24,229 nt of DNA from Deltaproteobacteria bacterium (GCA_023250585.1 JAHFAK010000008.1:12006-36234), one strand, 5' to 3'. Numbered from the stretch's first letter, positions 6,762 through 17,644 are shown. Numbers and translations are program-made. The notes: generated by a model not told the origin, from the letters alone.

Positions 6762-8039
6762 TTAAATTTTTATTATTTTTTCAATTTCTTTTTTATTCTT
6801 TATAGGGCCGACAATGGTGATATAACAGTTTTCTTTTGCTAACACCTCTTGAGCTATCGCATTTACTGTTTGTCGTGATATATTTTTAATGCACTCTATT
6901 CTTTGTTTGTATGAAATAGTCGGCATAAATAATTCAATACCCGCATAAACAGTTGAAAGATATGAAGTGCTATCAAGAGCTAATTCCATATCAAGAAGTT
7001 CCATTTGCTTTGTCCGAGTCAGTTCTTCTGCTGTTATTCCTTTTGTATACATCTTATCGAGTTCTTTAAAAAGAAGGAGGATAACATCTTTTACTTTTGT
7101 GTGAGAAGTAGAAAGCGTAATATCAAAAACACCACAATCCTCAAAATTTTCCGACTGAGTATCAATATCATACGCAAGACCTTTTTCTGCACATAGGCTT
7201 TGATAGAGTCGCGAACTCATTCCTCCGTCGAGCACCTTTCTGAGAATCATAAACGGGATTTGTTTTTCCGAACTTATGGGAAAAGTCTTAAATGAGAATG
7301 AAAGCTCAGTGTTTGCGTTGTCTTCATATGTAATATGGATTTTCTTTGAACTATTTGTTTTTGGAGGAGGTAATGGAGTAATTTTTTTTCCCGCAGGGAT
7401 TTCGTGAAAGTATTTTTTTGCTTCTTCAATAATTTTGTTGGGCGAATGTGGAGAAGCGATAACCACGAGCATATTTTCTACCGTAATAACGTTTAAGTGA
7501 AAGGATGCAAGTTTAGCTTTAGTAACCCCACGAATGGAATCTGGAGTTCCAATAATAGCAAAACCCAACGGATGTTTGTTTCCCCAAAGAAGTTTTCTCG
7601 AGAGATTATCTACATTAATATCTTCATCTTTCGTGTTTACATCACTAAGGCGTTCTTCGAGAATGATTTCTTTTTCGAGCTCAATATCGCGAAAGATTGG
7701 TTCCGTAAGAGCATGCGCGACAATTTTAATTCCTTGATGGATAAATTGAGGATGAAGTTGCATGGTAAATTGTGCATAATCTCGAGTGGTAAAGGCATTA
7801 AAGGATCCTCCAAAGCTTTCAGCTATACAGGCAAGTTTTTTTTGATTCATTTTTTTTGTTCCGCGGAAGATCATATGCTCAAAAAAGTGAGAAATTCCAT
7901 TATCTTGCGAAGTTTCATATCTTGATCCCATTCGAACAAAACATGAAATTTCTGCATTATGGAGATGGGGAATTTCTAATGCGATAATCTTTAATCCATT
8001 ATCGGTATAGTCAGTATATTTCTTGAATCCATTGATCAT
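6762..8039 (-). CDS. Zinc protease, peptidase family M16 (processing-peptidase-like)
   Basis: The 425-residue product has the inverted zinc motif HFFEH at 51-55 (catalytic Glu54), with EKEIILEE (about 122-129) supplying the third metal ligand. The second half contains GGMSSRLYQSLCAEKGLAYD, the conserved Arg/Tyr substrate-clamp region. It is a single-chain, two-domain M16B-type protein of normal length, similar to bacterial YmxG/PqqL-like peptidases, with no signal peptide, so probably cytosolic. Substrates are unknown. The start ATG lacks a Shine-Dalgarno; TATAGT eleven bases upstream with TTGATT 16 bases earlier suggests a very short leader. It is separated from groEL by a strong terminator and followed by the desulfurase. 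Confidence 0.9.
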   Translation of the reverse strand: MINGFKKYTDYTDNGLKIIALEIPHLHNAEISCFVRMGSRYETSQDNGISHFFEHMIFRGTKKMNQKKLACIAESFGGSFNAFTTRDYAQFTMQLHPQFIHQGIKIVAHALTEPIFRDIELEKEIILEERLSDVNTKDEDINVDNLSRKLLWGNKHPLGFAIIGTPDSIRGVTKAKLASFHLNVITVENMLVVIASPHSPNKIIEEAKKYFHEIPAGKKITPLPPPKTNSSKKIHITYEDNANTELSFSFKTFPISSEKQIPFMILRKVLDGGMSSRLYQSLCAEKGLAYDIDTQSENFEDCGVFDITLSTSHTKVKDVILLLFKELDKMYTKGITAEELTRTKQMELLDMELALDSTSYLSTVYAGIELFMPTISYKQRIECIKNISRQTVNAIAQEVLAKENCYITIVGPIKNKKEIEKIIKI

Positions 8040-8147
8040 AACGGCAAAAAACTATAATTGAGGCCCTAGAATAATCAAGAGTTTTTATTCTTGATAGGTA
8101 ATGCCTCGTTCCCCTCATTTTATCTTATCTGAAGATGAAACAAAAAA

Positions 8148-8178
8148 GGCCTTCCATTTCGGGAAGGCCTTTTTATTT
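8148..8178 (-). terminator. Intrinsic terminator of groESL
   Basis: GGCCTTCC (8148-8155) and GGAAGGCC (8162-8169) form an 8-bp GC-rich stem with a six-base loop. On the minus strand the stem is followed by CTTTTTT-like U-rich sequence toward 8142. A T-run on the plus side makes it usable in both directions. It lies 20 bases past the groEL stop. Confidence 0.9.
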
Positions 8179-8197
8179 TAGTGAGACTAACTATTAA

Positions 8198-9841
<1,644 letters not shown>

Positions 9842-9847
9842 CTAAAT

Positions 9848-10135
9848 TTACTCAATAATTCCGAGAATATCGTCTTCTCGCATAATGAGATGTTCTGTTC
9901 CGCCGATTTTAACTTCAGTTCCGGCATATTTACCAAATAACACTTTGTCGCCTTTTTTGAGATCAGGCTTTTGAAAAGTTCCATTTTCCAAAACTTTTCC
10001 TTTCCCAATTGAAACAACTTCACCTTCTTGGGGCTTTTCTTTAGCGGTATCGGGAATAATAATACCACCTTTTGTCTTCTCTTCTTCATTTAGTCTTTTG
10101 ACTAAAATACGATCTTGTAACGGTCTGATGTTCAT
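9848..10135 (-). CDS. groES: Co-chaperonin GroES (10 kDa)
   Basis: The 95-residue product is of normal length. It begins [13 protein letters not shown], has the mobile-loop region [21 protein letters not shown] that contacts GroEL, and ends [13 protein letters not shown]. It caps GroEL and triggers ATP-driven folding. AGGAGGG sits five bases or so before the ATG. The upstream leader (10136-10249) contains no CIRCE element (TTAGCACTC...GAGTGCTAA) that I can see, so HrcA control is not supported here. A sigma-70-like promoter is visible instead. Confidence 0.98.
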   Translation of the reverse strand: MNIRPLQDRILVKRLNEEEKTKGGIIIPDTAKEKPQEGEVVSIGKGKVLENGTFQKPDLKKGDKVLFGKYAGTEVKIGGTEHLIMREDDILGIIE

Positions 10136-10227
10136 AACTACCCTCCTAAAAACTAATTATTATGGCTCATTATAAAAGCCTTCCTTAACGAGAAAGCTTA
10201 TTTAGAGTAGCCTTATGGCTGCTGTCG

Positions 10228-10255
10228 AAAATAATCATTAATTGCTTTTTGTCAA
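10228..10255 (-). promoter_or_regulatory. Promoter of groESL
   Basis: On the minus strand TTGACA (10255-10250) is followed after 16 bases by TATTTT (10233-10228). This gives a leader of about 85-90 bases before groES. A small hairpin AGCC-ataa-GGCT lies in the leader. The -35 hexamer overlaps the divergent promoter for the gene at 10280. Confidence 0.6.
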
Positions 10256-10271
10256 GCTCTATACTAAAATT
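10243..10271 (+). promoter_or_regulatory. Promoter for the small membrane protein/permease pair
   Basis: TTGCTT (10243-10248) and TAAAAT (10266-10271) are 17 bases apart, nine bases before the ATG at 10280. Initiation would leave almost no leader, in keeping with the absence of a Shine-Dalgarno sequence. It overlaps the groESL -35 region on the other strand. Confidence 0.5.
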
Positions 10272-10279
10272 TTTAAAAT

Positions 10280-10558
10280 ATGCAGAGAAAATATAAAGCT
10301 TATCTTATTATAATTATTCTGAATCTTCTGTATTCTATGTTAGAAATAAGTGTATTTTTTGAAAGTCTTCGGTATGAGAATTTGCTTATACGAACAATAG
10401 ATTTAGGCGTATATATTTTTCTTTCCTTCTTGGTTTTAGTGATTATATGGATAGAGTTGCGACAGAAAAATTATAATTTCTCCATTAATATAAGTTTAGT
10501 GGGGTCATTTTTACTCTTAACTTCATTAAAACTATGGACACTATTAAAAATACTTTAG
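10280..10558 (+). CDS. Small membrane protein of unknown function
   Basis: The 92-residue product is strongly hydrophobic with three likely membrane helices (about 7-28, 41-60 and 69-90). A short polar loop RQKNYNFS separates the last two. I do not recognise a family. It overlaps the following permease gene by 25 bases in another frame, so the two are co-expressed and the small protein may assist the permease. No Shine-Dalgarno sequence is present. Confidence 0.65.
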   Translation: MQRKYKAYLIIIILNLLYSMLEISVFFESLRYENLLIRTIDLGVYIFLSFLVLVIIWIELRQKNYNFSINISLVGSFLLLTSLKLWTLLKIL

Positions 10559-11637
10559 TTTTGGGGTTATTAAAAGAAATTATTTCTATATTTAATGAGG
10601 CCTCGCCGTATCTTTTATTTGGATTTTTGATCGCAGGTTTTTTGCATATTTACCTTCAACCAGATTTTATTGCAAAACATTTAGGACAAGGAAAAATAAA
10701 ACCTGTTCTTCTTGCCGCACTTTTTGGGGTCCCTCTCCCTCTGTGTTCATGCGGCGTTATTCCTGCTGCTCTTGCCCTAGATAAAAAAGGAGCAAATAAA
10801 GGAGCAGTTCTTTCTTTTTTAATTTCCACACCACAATCAGGGGTAGATTCTATTGCTCTAACCTATGCTCTTATTGATCTTCCAATGACGATTATTAGAC
10901 CTATTGCTGCTTTTCTAACAGCAGCAGCTGCAGGAATTATTACAAATTTTACCGAAAAAGATCACAAAAAAAACAATCTTTCCCCTGAAGCCTGCGTTAT
11001 TGATGATTGCTGTAAAGTGGAGGAATGTCCTCCGGAAGAGCATAAACATCATCATTCATTTTTAGAAAAAATACGATTTGGATTACGGTTTGCCTTTGTC
11101 GATCTTTTAGCTGATATTGCCCAATGGTTGCTCATCGGAATTATTCTTGCGGGGATTATTTCTTATTTTATTCCCGTATCGTTTATTACCCAACATCTCT
11201 CCGGTGGTATTTTTTCAATGCTCATTATGCTTGCGGCAGGAATTCCATTATATATTTGTGCTGCTGCTTCAACTCCCATTGCAGCTGCTTTAATCGCAAA
11301 AGGTGTAAGCCCCGGAACAGCATTAGTTTTTTTACTTTCAGGCCCCGCAACGAATATCGCAACGATTTTAGTTATTGGAAAAACATTAGGGAAAAAGGCT
11401 ACTGCTCTATATTTAGGTTCAATTGCCGTATGTTCAATTGGATTAGGAATTTTTGTCGATTATCTTTACTTTTATTTTATGATTGTTCCTGCTACTTCCA
11501 TTGTTTCTCATGAGCATGGGAGTGGTGTTATTCTAAAAAGCATGGCGAGCGGGATTCTTTTTGTCTTAATTATCGTGGCGCTTTATAAGGAATGGAAGAA
11601 AAAAAAGAACGCAGTGACTCAAAGTCGTCATCATTAG
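10534..11637 (+). CDS. SO_0444/ArsP-type metal efflux permease (DUF318 family)
   Basis: The 367-residue membrane protein has two similar halves, each with several helices. Family hallmarks are PLPLCSCGVIPAALALDKKGA (the CxC-G motif, about 70-81, then the Lys-Gly turn), SFLISTPQSGVDSI, and in the second half IPLYICAAASTPIAAALIAKG and FLLSGPATNIATI. Relatives export Cu, Zn or organoarsenicals. The central cytoplasmic loop (about 147-175) is rich in Cys and His (CVIDDCCKVEECPPEEHKHHH, given as CVIDDCCKVEEC then EEHKHHH) and probably binds metal. The precise substrate is not deducible. The 3' end overlaps the convergent RNHCP gene by 68 bases. Confidence 0.85.
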   Translation: MDTIKNTLVLGLLKEIISIFNEASPYLLFGFLIAGFLHIYLQPDFIAKHLGQGKIKPVLLAALFGVPLPLCSCGVIPAALALDKKGANKGAVLSFLISTPQSGVDSIALTYALIDLPMTIIRPIAAFLTAAAAGIITNFTEKDHKKNNLSPEACVIDDCCKVEECPPEEHKHHHSFLEKIRFGLRFAFVDLLADIAQWLLIGIILAGIISYFIPVSFITQHLSGGIFSMLIMLAAGIPLYICAAASTPIAAALIAKGVSPGTALVFLLSGPATNIATILVIGKTLGKKATALYLGSIAVCSIGLGIFVDYLYFYFMIVPATSIVSHEHGSGVILKSMASGILFVLIIVALYKEWKKKKNAVTQSRHH

Positions 11638-11905
11638 CCGTTTTATTACGTTTTATTTCACCGCATTTTAAACATCTATACAAAAGAATATAACCTTTTT
11701 TACTTTTATAATCGATGCCAATAACACTCATAACCCCGCCACAAAGATTGTCTCGATCGCCAGGAAACGTATCTACATGAGATGAGCCCAAGCAAAAACG
11801 ACAATGATCACGGCATCCTCCTTTGAGGGGAGAATTTTCTTTCCCGCATTGACTACAAATAAAACCATCATTTATTTTGGTAAAACGTTTAGTTTGCATG
11901 AACAT
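11570..11905 (-). CDS. RNHCP-domain zinc-ribbon protein
   Basis: The 111-residue product fits the RNHCP family: FICSQCGKEN (CxxC), GGCRDHCRFCLGSSHVD (the RNHCP-like core), PGDRDNLCGGVM, then YRCLKCGE (CxxC) and a terminal ANDDDFESL. The Cys/His set should hold two zinc ions. Function in the family is not established. Two ATGs, 11905 and 11899, are possible. TATACT lies three or nine bases upstream of them and there is no Shine-Dalgarno sequence. Its last 22 codons run antisense to the end of the permease gene. Confidence 0.85.
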   Translation of the reverse strand: MFMQTKRFTKINDGFICSQCGKENSPLKGGCRDHCRFCLGSSHVDTFPGDRDNLCGGVMSVIGIDYKSKKGYILLYRCLKCGEIKRNKTANDDDFESLRSFFSSIPYKAPR

Positions 11906-11957
11906 AGTAGTATACCGTATGTTTGATTTTACGGCAACATCTTGCTAGATAATTCTT

Positions 11958-13022
11958 ATGCCAAAGTTCATCAAAAAATATTCAAAAAAAGTCGGGCTTC
12001 CTCCGGGTTCTTTGGTTCATATAGGAGAGAAGCATTCTGACATTTCAAAGATTACGGTTGTTGATTACAGTAAAGATCATTATGAAGAAAAAAACGTAAC
12101 TGCCTTAGAGGATTGCCGATCTTATTTAGAAAAAAATTCAACAACATGGTTACGACTTACCGGTATTCATGACACGCAGCTCGTTCAATCGATTGGATCT
12201 CTCTGCAATCTTCATCAATTGGTATTAGAGGATATTTTACATACTAATCAAAGACCTAAAGTGGAGTTTTATAAAGAGTATGTTTTTATTGTCCTTTGGT
12301 TGATTTATTACAACGAGGATAACGATTCAACAAAATATGAACAGTTAAGTCTTGTGGTAGGTAAGAATTTTGTCATTACCTTTGAAGAACGAGAGCATGG
12401 TTTATTTGATACGATTAAAGAGCGAATTGAACATTCCCAGTGGAGGGAAAAAGACTTAGGTTCTGATTATTTAGCGTATGCTCTCGTCGATGTCATCGTC
12501 GATAACTATTTTTTAGTCTTGGAAAGTAAATCAAATAAAATAGAAGAAATTGAGCAATCATTTTTTGATGACACTTCTGCTGCTAGCGCACGTTCTCTCT
12601 ATAAACAAAAAGCGAACATGATTTTTTTAAAGAAATCCATATGGCCCTTACGAGAAGTTGTGAGTACATTATTAAGAAATGATTCAACTATTATTAAAGA
12701 ATCTACGCTTCCGTATCTGCGAGATCTCAATGACCATACGGTACAAATAATTGAAATAATCGAGTCCATTCAAGATCTCCTTACCAGCATGTTGAACATA
12801 TACCAATCGGCGGTGAGTAATAAAATGAATACTATTATGAAAGTTTTAACCGTTATTACTACTATTTTTGTCCCACTTACCTTGATTACCGGTATCTATG
12901 GGATGAACTTTAAATATATGCCCGAACTTGAATGGAAGTATGGATATCTTACGGTCCTTGCCATCATGGGGAGTATCATTTTTGGCATGCTCGTGTATTT
13001 TAAAAGAAAAAAATGGCTATAG
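11958..13022 (+). CDS. corA: Magnesium/cobalt transporter CorA
   Basis: The 354-residue product is a complete CorA-type channel subunit. A large N-terminal cytoplasmic domain includes HQLVLEDILHTNQRPKVEFY and a long helix (SNKIEEIEQSFFDD onward). Two C-terminal membrane helices follow, with the selectivity motif YGMN at about 314-317 (GIYGMNFKYMPEL), and a basic tail KRKKWL. CorA pentamers admit Mg2+ and can carry Co2+. There is no Shine-Dalgarno sequence, but TAGATA sits six bases before the ATG, fitting leaderless initiation. The gene is monocistronic; a repeat-rich gap follows. Confidence 0.95.
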   Translation: MPKFIKKYSKKVGLPPGSLVHIGEKHSDISKITVVDYSKDHYEEKNVTALEDCRSYLEKNSTTWLRLTGIHDTQLVQSIGSLCNLHQLVLEDILHTNQRPKVEFYKEYVFIVLWLIYYNEDNDSTKYEQLSLVVGKNFVITFEEREHGLFDTIKERIEHSQWREKDLGSDYLAYALVDVIVDNYFLVLESKSNKIEEIEQSFFDDTSAASARSLYKQKANMIFLKKSIWPLREVVSTLLRNDSTIIKESTLPYLRDLNDHTVQIIEIIESIQDLLTSMLNIYQSAVSNKMNTIMKVLTVITTIFVPLTLITGIYGMNFKYMPELEWKYGYLTVLAIMGSIIFGMLVYFKRKKWL

Positions 13023-13064
13023 GTTTTTTTGGTAGCCACATTAAATTTAAGCAATTGAAATAAT

Positions 13065-13084
13065 TAACTCCCCCATTAACTGAG
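13065..13084. repeat. Short dispersed repeat, copy 2 (contains CCCCATTAACTGAG)
   Basis: The sequence TAACTC followed by CCCCATTAACTGAG matches 1353-1373 apart from one inserted base there. It touches the left edge of the outer inverted repeat at 13084. Confidence 0.55.
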
Positions 13085-13325
13085 AAGGTGTGAAAAAATC
13101 AAGAGAGGGCTGCATTTTCTGAAAAAGAGCGATAGGAAACTGAAATGTCCCATTCAACTGTCATTGCGAAAACCTGAAGGGTTTGAAGCAATCTTTTCTT
13201 ACATATGCAGGATTGCGGAGTTTATCCCGAACCTGCTTGAGATTGCTTCGTCGGACAAGAAAACGTGTCCTCCTCGCAATGACAGGTGAGGGATCACGTT
13301 CGAAATCTGATTCTTTCACACCTTC
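13084..13325. repeat. Composite inverted repeat with 18-bp outer arms
   Basis: GAAGGTGTGAAAAAATCA (13084-13101) matches the reverse complement of 13308-13325 with one mismatch. The 206 bases between hold the REP-like pair. There is no transposase gene or coding capacity, so this may be a small non-autonomous element into which, or around which, the REP-like copies inserted. Confidence 0.6.
13158..13285. repeat. Inverted pair of REP-like palindromes (TGTCATTGCGA...GAAGCAATCT)
   Basis: Copy 1 (13158-13194) begins CTGTCATTGCGA and ends GAAGCAATCT, with an inner hairpin AAACC-tgaa-GGGTTT. Copy 2 (13240-13285), reversed, has the same ends but a different inner hairpin GGACA-agaaaacg-TGTCC. The 'CATTGCGA...GAAGCAATC' ends resemble dispersed palindromes I have seen in many bacterial genomes. 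The head-to-head pair lets the 12-base outer arms (13158-13169/13274-13285) pair with each other. Confidence 0.75.
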
Positions 13326-13385
13326 CGAGCTGTTACCGAAGCCTTCTAGACATTGTAACGATCGTTTTATACTATAAATTACAGT

Positions 13386-13931
13386 ATGAAAATTTATACA
13401 AAAACAGGCGATACGGGGGAAACGTCTCTCATTGGTGGGCGGCGTATTTCTAAATCTAATGTACGAATAGATGCGTATGGAACCGTTGATGAATTGAATT
13501 CGTGTATTGGATTAGTTCGAGATCATGTAGGACAAGCGCATGAGAAAGAAATATTAAAAAAAATTCAAAATACGCTTTTTGTGATGGGTGCATTACTTGC
13601 CGAAGATCCTCTAAAATCTTTTGAGAAATTACCAAAATTAAATCAAACAGATATTGTTTTTTTGGAAAAAGAGATTGATAAAATGGATGAAATTCTTCCC
13701 GCCTTAAAAGAATTTATCCTACCTGGCGGACATCCTCTTGTTTCATATTGCCATGTTGCTCGCAGTGTGTGTCGACGGGCTGAACGACGATGTGTTGATT
13801 TGGCATCTTCTGAACCAGTGGATAAAATTATCATTATCTATTTGAATCGTTTATCTGATTATCTATTTACGCTTGCGCGAAAGTTTGGGCATGACTTAGG
13901 AATCAAAGAAACAGGGTGGACAAAATTATGA
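13386..13931 (+). CDS. pduO: Cob(I)alamin adenosyltransferase, PduO/MMAB type
   Basis: The 181-residue product transfers adenosyl from ATP to cob(I)alamin, making coenzyme B12. It shows the N-terminal ATP-binding signature YTKTGDTGETSLIGGRR (residues 4-20), RIDAYGTVDELNS (about 27-39), FILPGGHPL, ARSVCRRAERR and LNRLSDYLFTLAR, in the family order and normal length. It is the first gene of an operon: its TTATGA end contains the ATG of the next gene (4-base overlap). There is no Shine-Dalgarno sequence, but TATAAA is seven bases before the ATG. The organism must therefore use adenosylcobalamin. No corrin-ring biosynthesis genes lie in this window, in keeping with salvage. Confidence 0.95.
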   Translation: MKIYTKTGDTGETSLIGGRRISKSNVRIDAYGTVDELNSCIGLVRDHVGQAHEKEILKKIQNTLFVMGALLAEDPLKSFEKLPKLNQTDIVFLEKEIDKMDEILPALKEFILPGGHPLVSYCHVARSVCRRAERRCVDLASSEPVDKIIIIYLNRLSDYLFTLARKFGHDLGIKETGWTKL

Positions 13932-14443
13932 AGACGCTGGTTATATCAAGCTCTCTTGCAAAAAGTTCTCGTTCATTTATTCTGTGTTCATATGTATGCG
14001 AGAAACTAAAAAATAATAATATTGATGTTGAACTTGTTGATGCGAGAAACATGTCTCTTGTTCCATGCCATCGGGACATAACTCCTGATATGAAGGAGCT
14101 CACTAAAAAAATTCAGAAAGCTGATAATTATGTTATTGGAATGGGTGTTCATAATTATTCTATTAACGATGCTCTGAAGATTATTCTTGATGCGTGTTTT
14201 GAGGACACAGAAGGAAAATTTTTTGGGATTCTCTGTTCAGGAGGCGGCCAGAAAAGCTATTTGTCAACGATGCATCTCACGCAGATGTGTATGAATGAAT
14301 GGAGTATGATACAATTGCCTCGCGTTGTCTATGCTGTTTCTTCCGATATTAAAGAAGGAAAAATTATTAATGAACACATTCATGAAAGAATAGATCTTTT
14401 CTGCAAAGAGTTTACTGAAATCGGAGAAAAACTTTTGAAATGA
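13928..14443 (+). CDS. NADPH-dependent FMN reductase-like flavoprotein
   Basis: The product (171 residues from ATG 13928) has the flavodoxin-like start KTLVISSSLAKSSRSFILCSY (shortened: VISSSLAKSSRS binds the FMN phosphate). It also has KADNYVIGMGVHNYSINDALKIILD, akin to the 'aD.iv..tP.Yn.s.p..LK..iD' segment, and GILCSGGGQKSY. I chose ATG 13928 rather than the upstream GTG 13916 because it gives the canonical 4-base ATGA overlap with pduO. The tight coupling suggests it may reduce cob(II)alamin or supply reduced flavin to the adenosyltransferase, but that is inference. The stop overlaps the next ATG by four bases. Confidence 0.75.
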   Translation: MKTLVISSSLAKSSRSFILCSYVCEKLKNNNIDVELVDARNMSLVPCHRDITPDMKELTKKIQKADNYVIGMGVHNYSINDALKIILDACFEDTEGKFFGILCSGGGQKSYLSTMHLTQMCMNEWSMIQLPRVVYAVSSDIKEGKIINEHIHERIDLFCKEFTEIGEKLLK

Positions 14444-15462
14444 AATGTACACTTATTATTTTTGTTTTATTTTTTTCGACGCATGTGTTTTCTGCTGGTG
14501 TTGAATTTGAAGTTACGGGTAAAACAGAAACAGAGATATTTAATAAAGCGAAGGCACGCAATAAAGCTCTCTATAATGCTTTCGTTGCTGCGTTTAAGAA
14601 AACGATGATTCCTCTTGTTGTGAATGAAACCCTTCTTGAATCAAATAAAGAAGTGCTTACACGAAATATTTATTCCCCGTTTAATCGTTATATAGCAGCA
14701 TACAGTGTTTTACAGCAGAAAGCGGAAGATAAAAGCTTTGAAATTACCTTGCGCGTAACGGTTAGAAAAGATGAAATTGCCCAAGAGCTTAAACGTTTAG
14801 GGCTTACACTTCGCGCAAGCGATAAGCCTCGATTTATTGTAGTTCATGAATTCGAAAAAAAAGAAGAATTTTTAAATGAATTAGTTTCAAAATTTGAGCA
14901 AGGCGGCTTTCCTATAATTAATAAAACTCCAAAATTACCCCGAGATCCTCAAGATCCTGAGAACGGAATGAAAGAACTGATTGCCATAGCTCGAAATGAA
15001 GGAGCAGATTTTATTGTTCATATATTTCCTAAAGATGAAACCTATGTTGTAAGGCTTATTTCAAGAGGAGGAGAGCTCATTCTTCAATCATTTATTTACA
15101 GCGCTTCTTTAAAAAAAGAGAAATTAAAAGAAAATATTTATGCTGATACTATTGAAACAGCGCTCTCTTATTGGAGTAAAAATACTTTCATGGATGAGGA
15201 AAATACGATTATAAGCTTGCTCTATTTCAAAACGTATTCCGAAATTGAATCATTTAAAACTCTTTTAAGTAAAATAAAAGGAGTGGAAAATGTACAAGAA
15301 AAGTCTGTGATAAAAGTAGGTAAAGATAAAAAAATGAGCTTTTCTTGTAAGACGAAACTTCCCTTAAATAAGCTCATTAAAGAAATACAAGACAGCAGCG
15401 TTCCTTTGCAATTGATTAGCTTCGAAAAAAACAATGTAAGCTTTAGAATAAAAAAAGATTGA
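14440..15462 (+). CDS. Exported protein of unknown function (DUF2066/FlgT-N-like start)
   Basis: The 340-residue product has a clear signal peptide (MKCTLIIFVLFFSTHVFSA). Next comes VEFEVTGKTETEIFNKAKARNKALYNAFVAAF, reminiscent of the 'a.G.a......A...Al..A...v' repeat of DUF2066, LPP20 or FlgT N-terminal domains. The remainder is alternating strand/helix with no motif I recognise; PRFIVVHEFE and ADFIVHIF look like buried strands of a repeated alpha/beta fold. It is probably periplasmic. It overlaps the flavoprotein gene by four bases (ATGA) and is followed nine bases later by eno, so it is embedded in this operon. Its function is unknown. Confidence 0.75.
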   Translation: MKCTLIIFVLFFSTHVFSAGVEFEVTGKTETEIFNKAKARNKALYNAFVAAFKKTMIPLVVNETLLESNKEVLTRNIYSPFNRYIAAYSVLQQKAEDKSFEITLRVTVRKDEIAQELKRLGLTLRASDKPRFIVVHEFEKKEEFLNELVSKFEQGGFPIINKTPKLPRDPQDPENGMKELIAIARNEGADFIVHIFPKDETYVVRLISRGGELILQSFIYSASLKKEKLKENIYADTIETALSYWSKNTFMDEENTIISLLYFKTYSEIESFKTLLSKIKGVENVQEKSVIKVGKDKKMSFSCKTKLPLNKLIKEIQDSSVPLQLISFEKNNVSFRIKKD

Positions 15463-17249
<1,787 letters not shown>

Positions 17250-17311
17250 AGTATACCCCTTTAGGGAATTAATTTTATATTACACCCTAAATTCAAGGAT
17301 GTCAAATAGCT

Positions 17312-17551
17312 TCACTGCAAGACCTTTGTTGAAAATTTGCGTAACTTCTGATGAATTTTGTTTTTTATCCATTCATTTATTTTCTGTCGTTCGTGTTTAG
17401 GTAAATTGGTTTCCAATGCAATATGTTTAAGCGTTTCTATATATCTGCAGTACATGAGTTGATTCAGATTATGATCGCATTTATAGTAAATAGTGCAGTG
17501 GGTATATTTACATTTACTCATATTTTTATGAAGTTGCATATTGTATGCCAA
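17312..17551 (-). CDS. Small cysteine/histidine-containing ORF, hypothetical
   Basis: The 79-residue frame contains CKYTHCTIYYKCDH then YCRYIETL, which could bind a metal, and a Lys-rich helical end (HERQKINEWIKNKIHQKLRKF). The real start may be the internal ATG at 17521, where the Cys-rich part begins, because TACAAT lies in the right place before it. There is no Shine-Dalgarno sequence. It fills most of the gap between two divergent genes, and nothing else explains this stretch. I do not recognise a family. Confidence 0.4.
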   Translation of the reverse strand: MAYNMQLHKNMSKCKYTHCTIYYKCDHNLNQLMYCRYIETLKHIALETNLPKHERQKINEWIKNKIHQKLRKFSTKVLQ

Positions 17552-17644
17552 TAAATTTGTGTAATTATTTCAAGTGATTGAGTAATAATAGATTTTTGGA
17601 TTAATCGTTCTTGAGACATTCTGTATTCATAAAGGGACAATGAG

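Larger units (their letters stand above)
13023..13385. other. Gene-free 363-bp stretch made of inverted repeats
   Basis: No credible coding region is visible. The plus-strand ORF at 13183-13377 consists of repeat sequence. The stretch holds the short dispersed repeat (13065-13084), an outer inverted repeat (13084-13101/13308-13325) and a REP-like inverted pair (13158-13285). It also holds the probable start-proximal -10 of the adenosyltransferase gene (TATAAA, seven bases before ATG 13386). Confidence 0.7.

Noticed and set aside
10136-10279. CIRCE/HrcA operator before groES
   Set aside because: No TTAGCACTC-N9-GAGTGCTAA or near match could be found.
13158-13285. CRISPR array
   Set aside because: Only two units, in inverted orientation, with self-complementary interiors and no cas genes.
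13183-13377. Plus-strand ORF of 64 codons in the corA-pduO gap
   Set aside because: It is made wholly of REP-like and inverted-repeat sequence and has no ribosome site.
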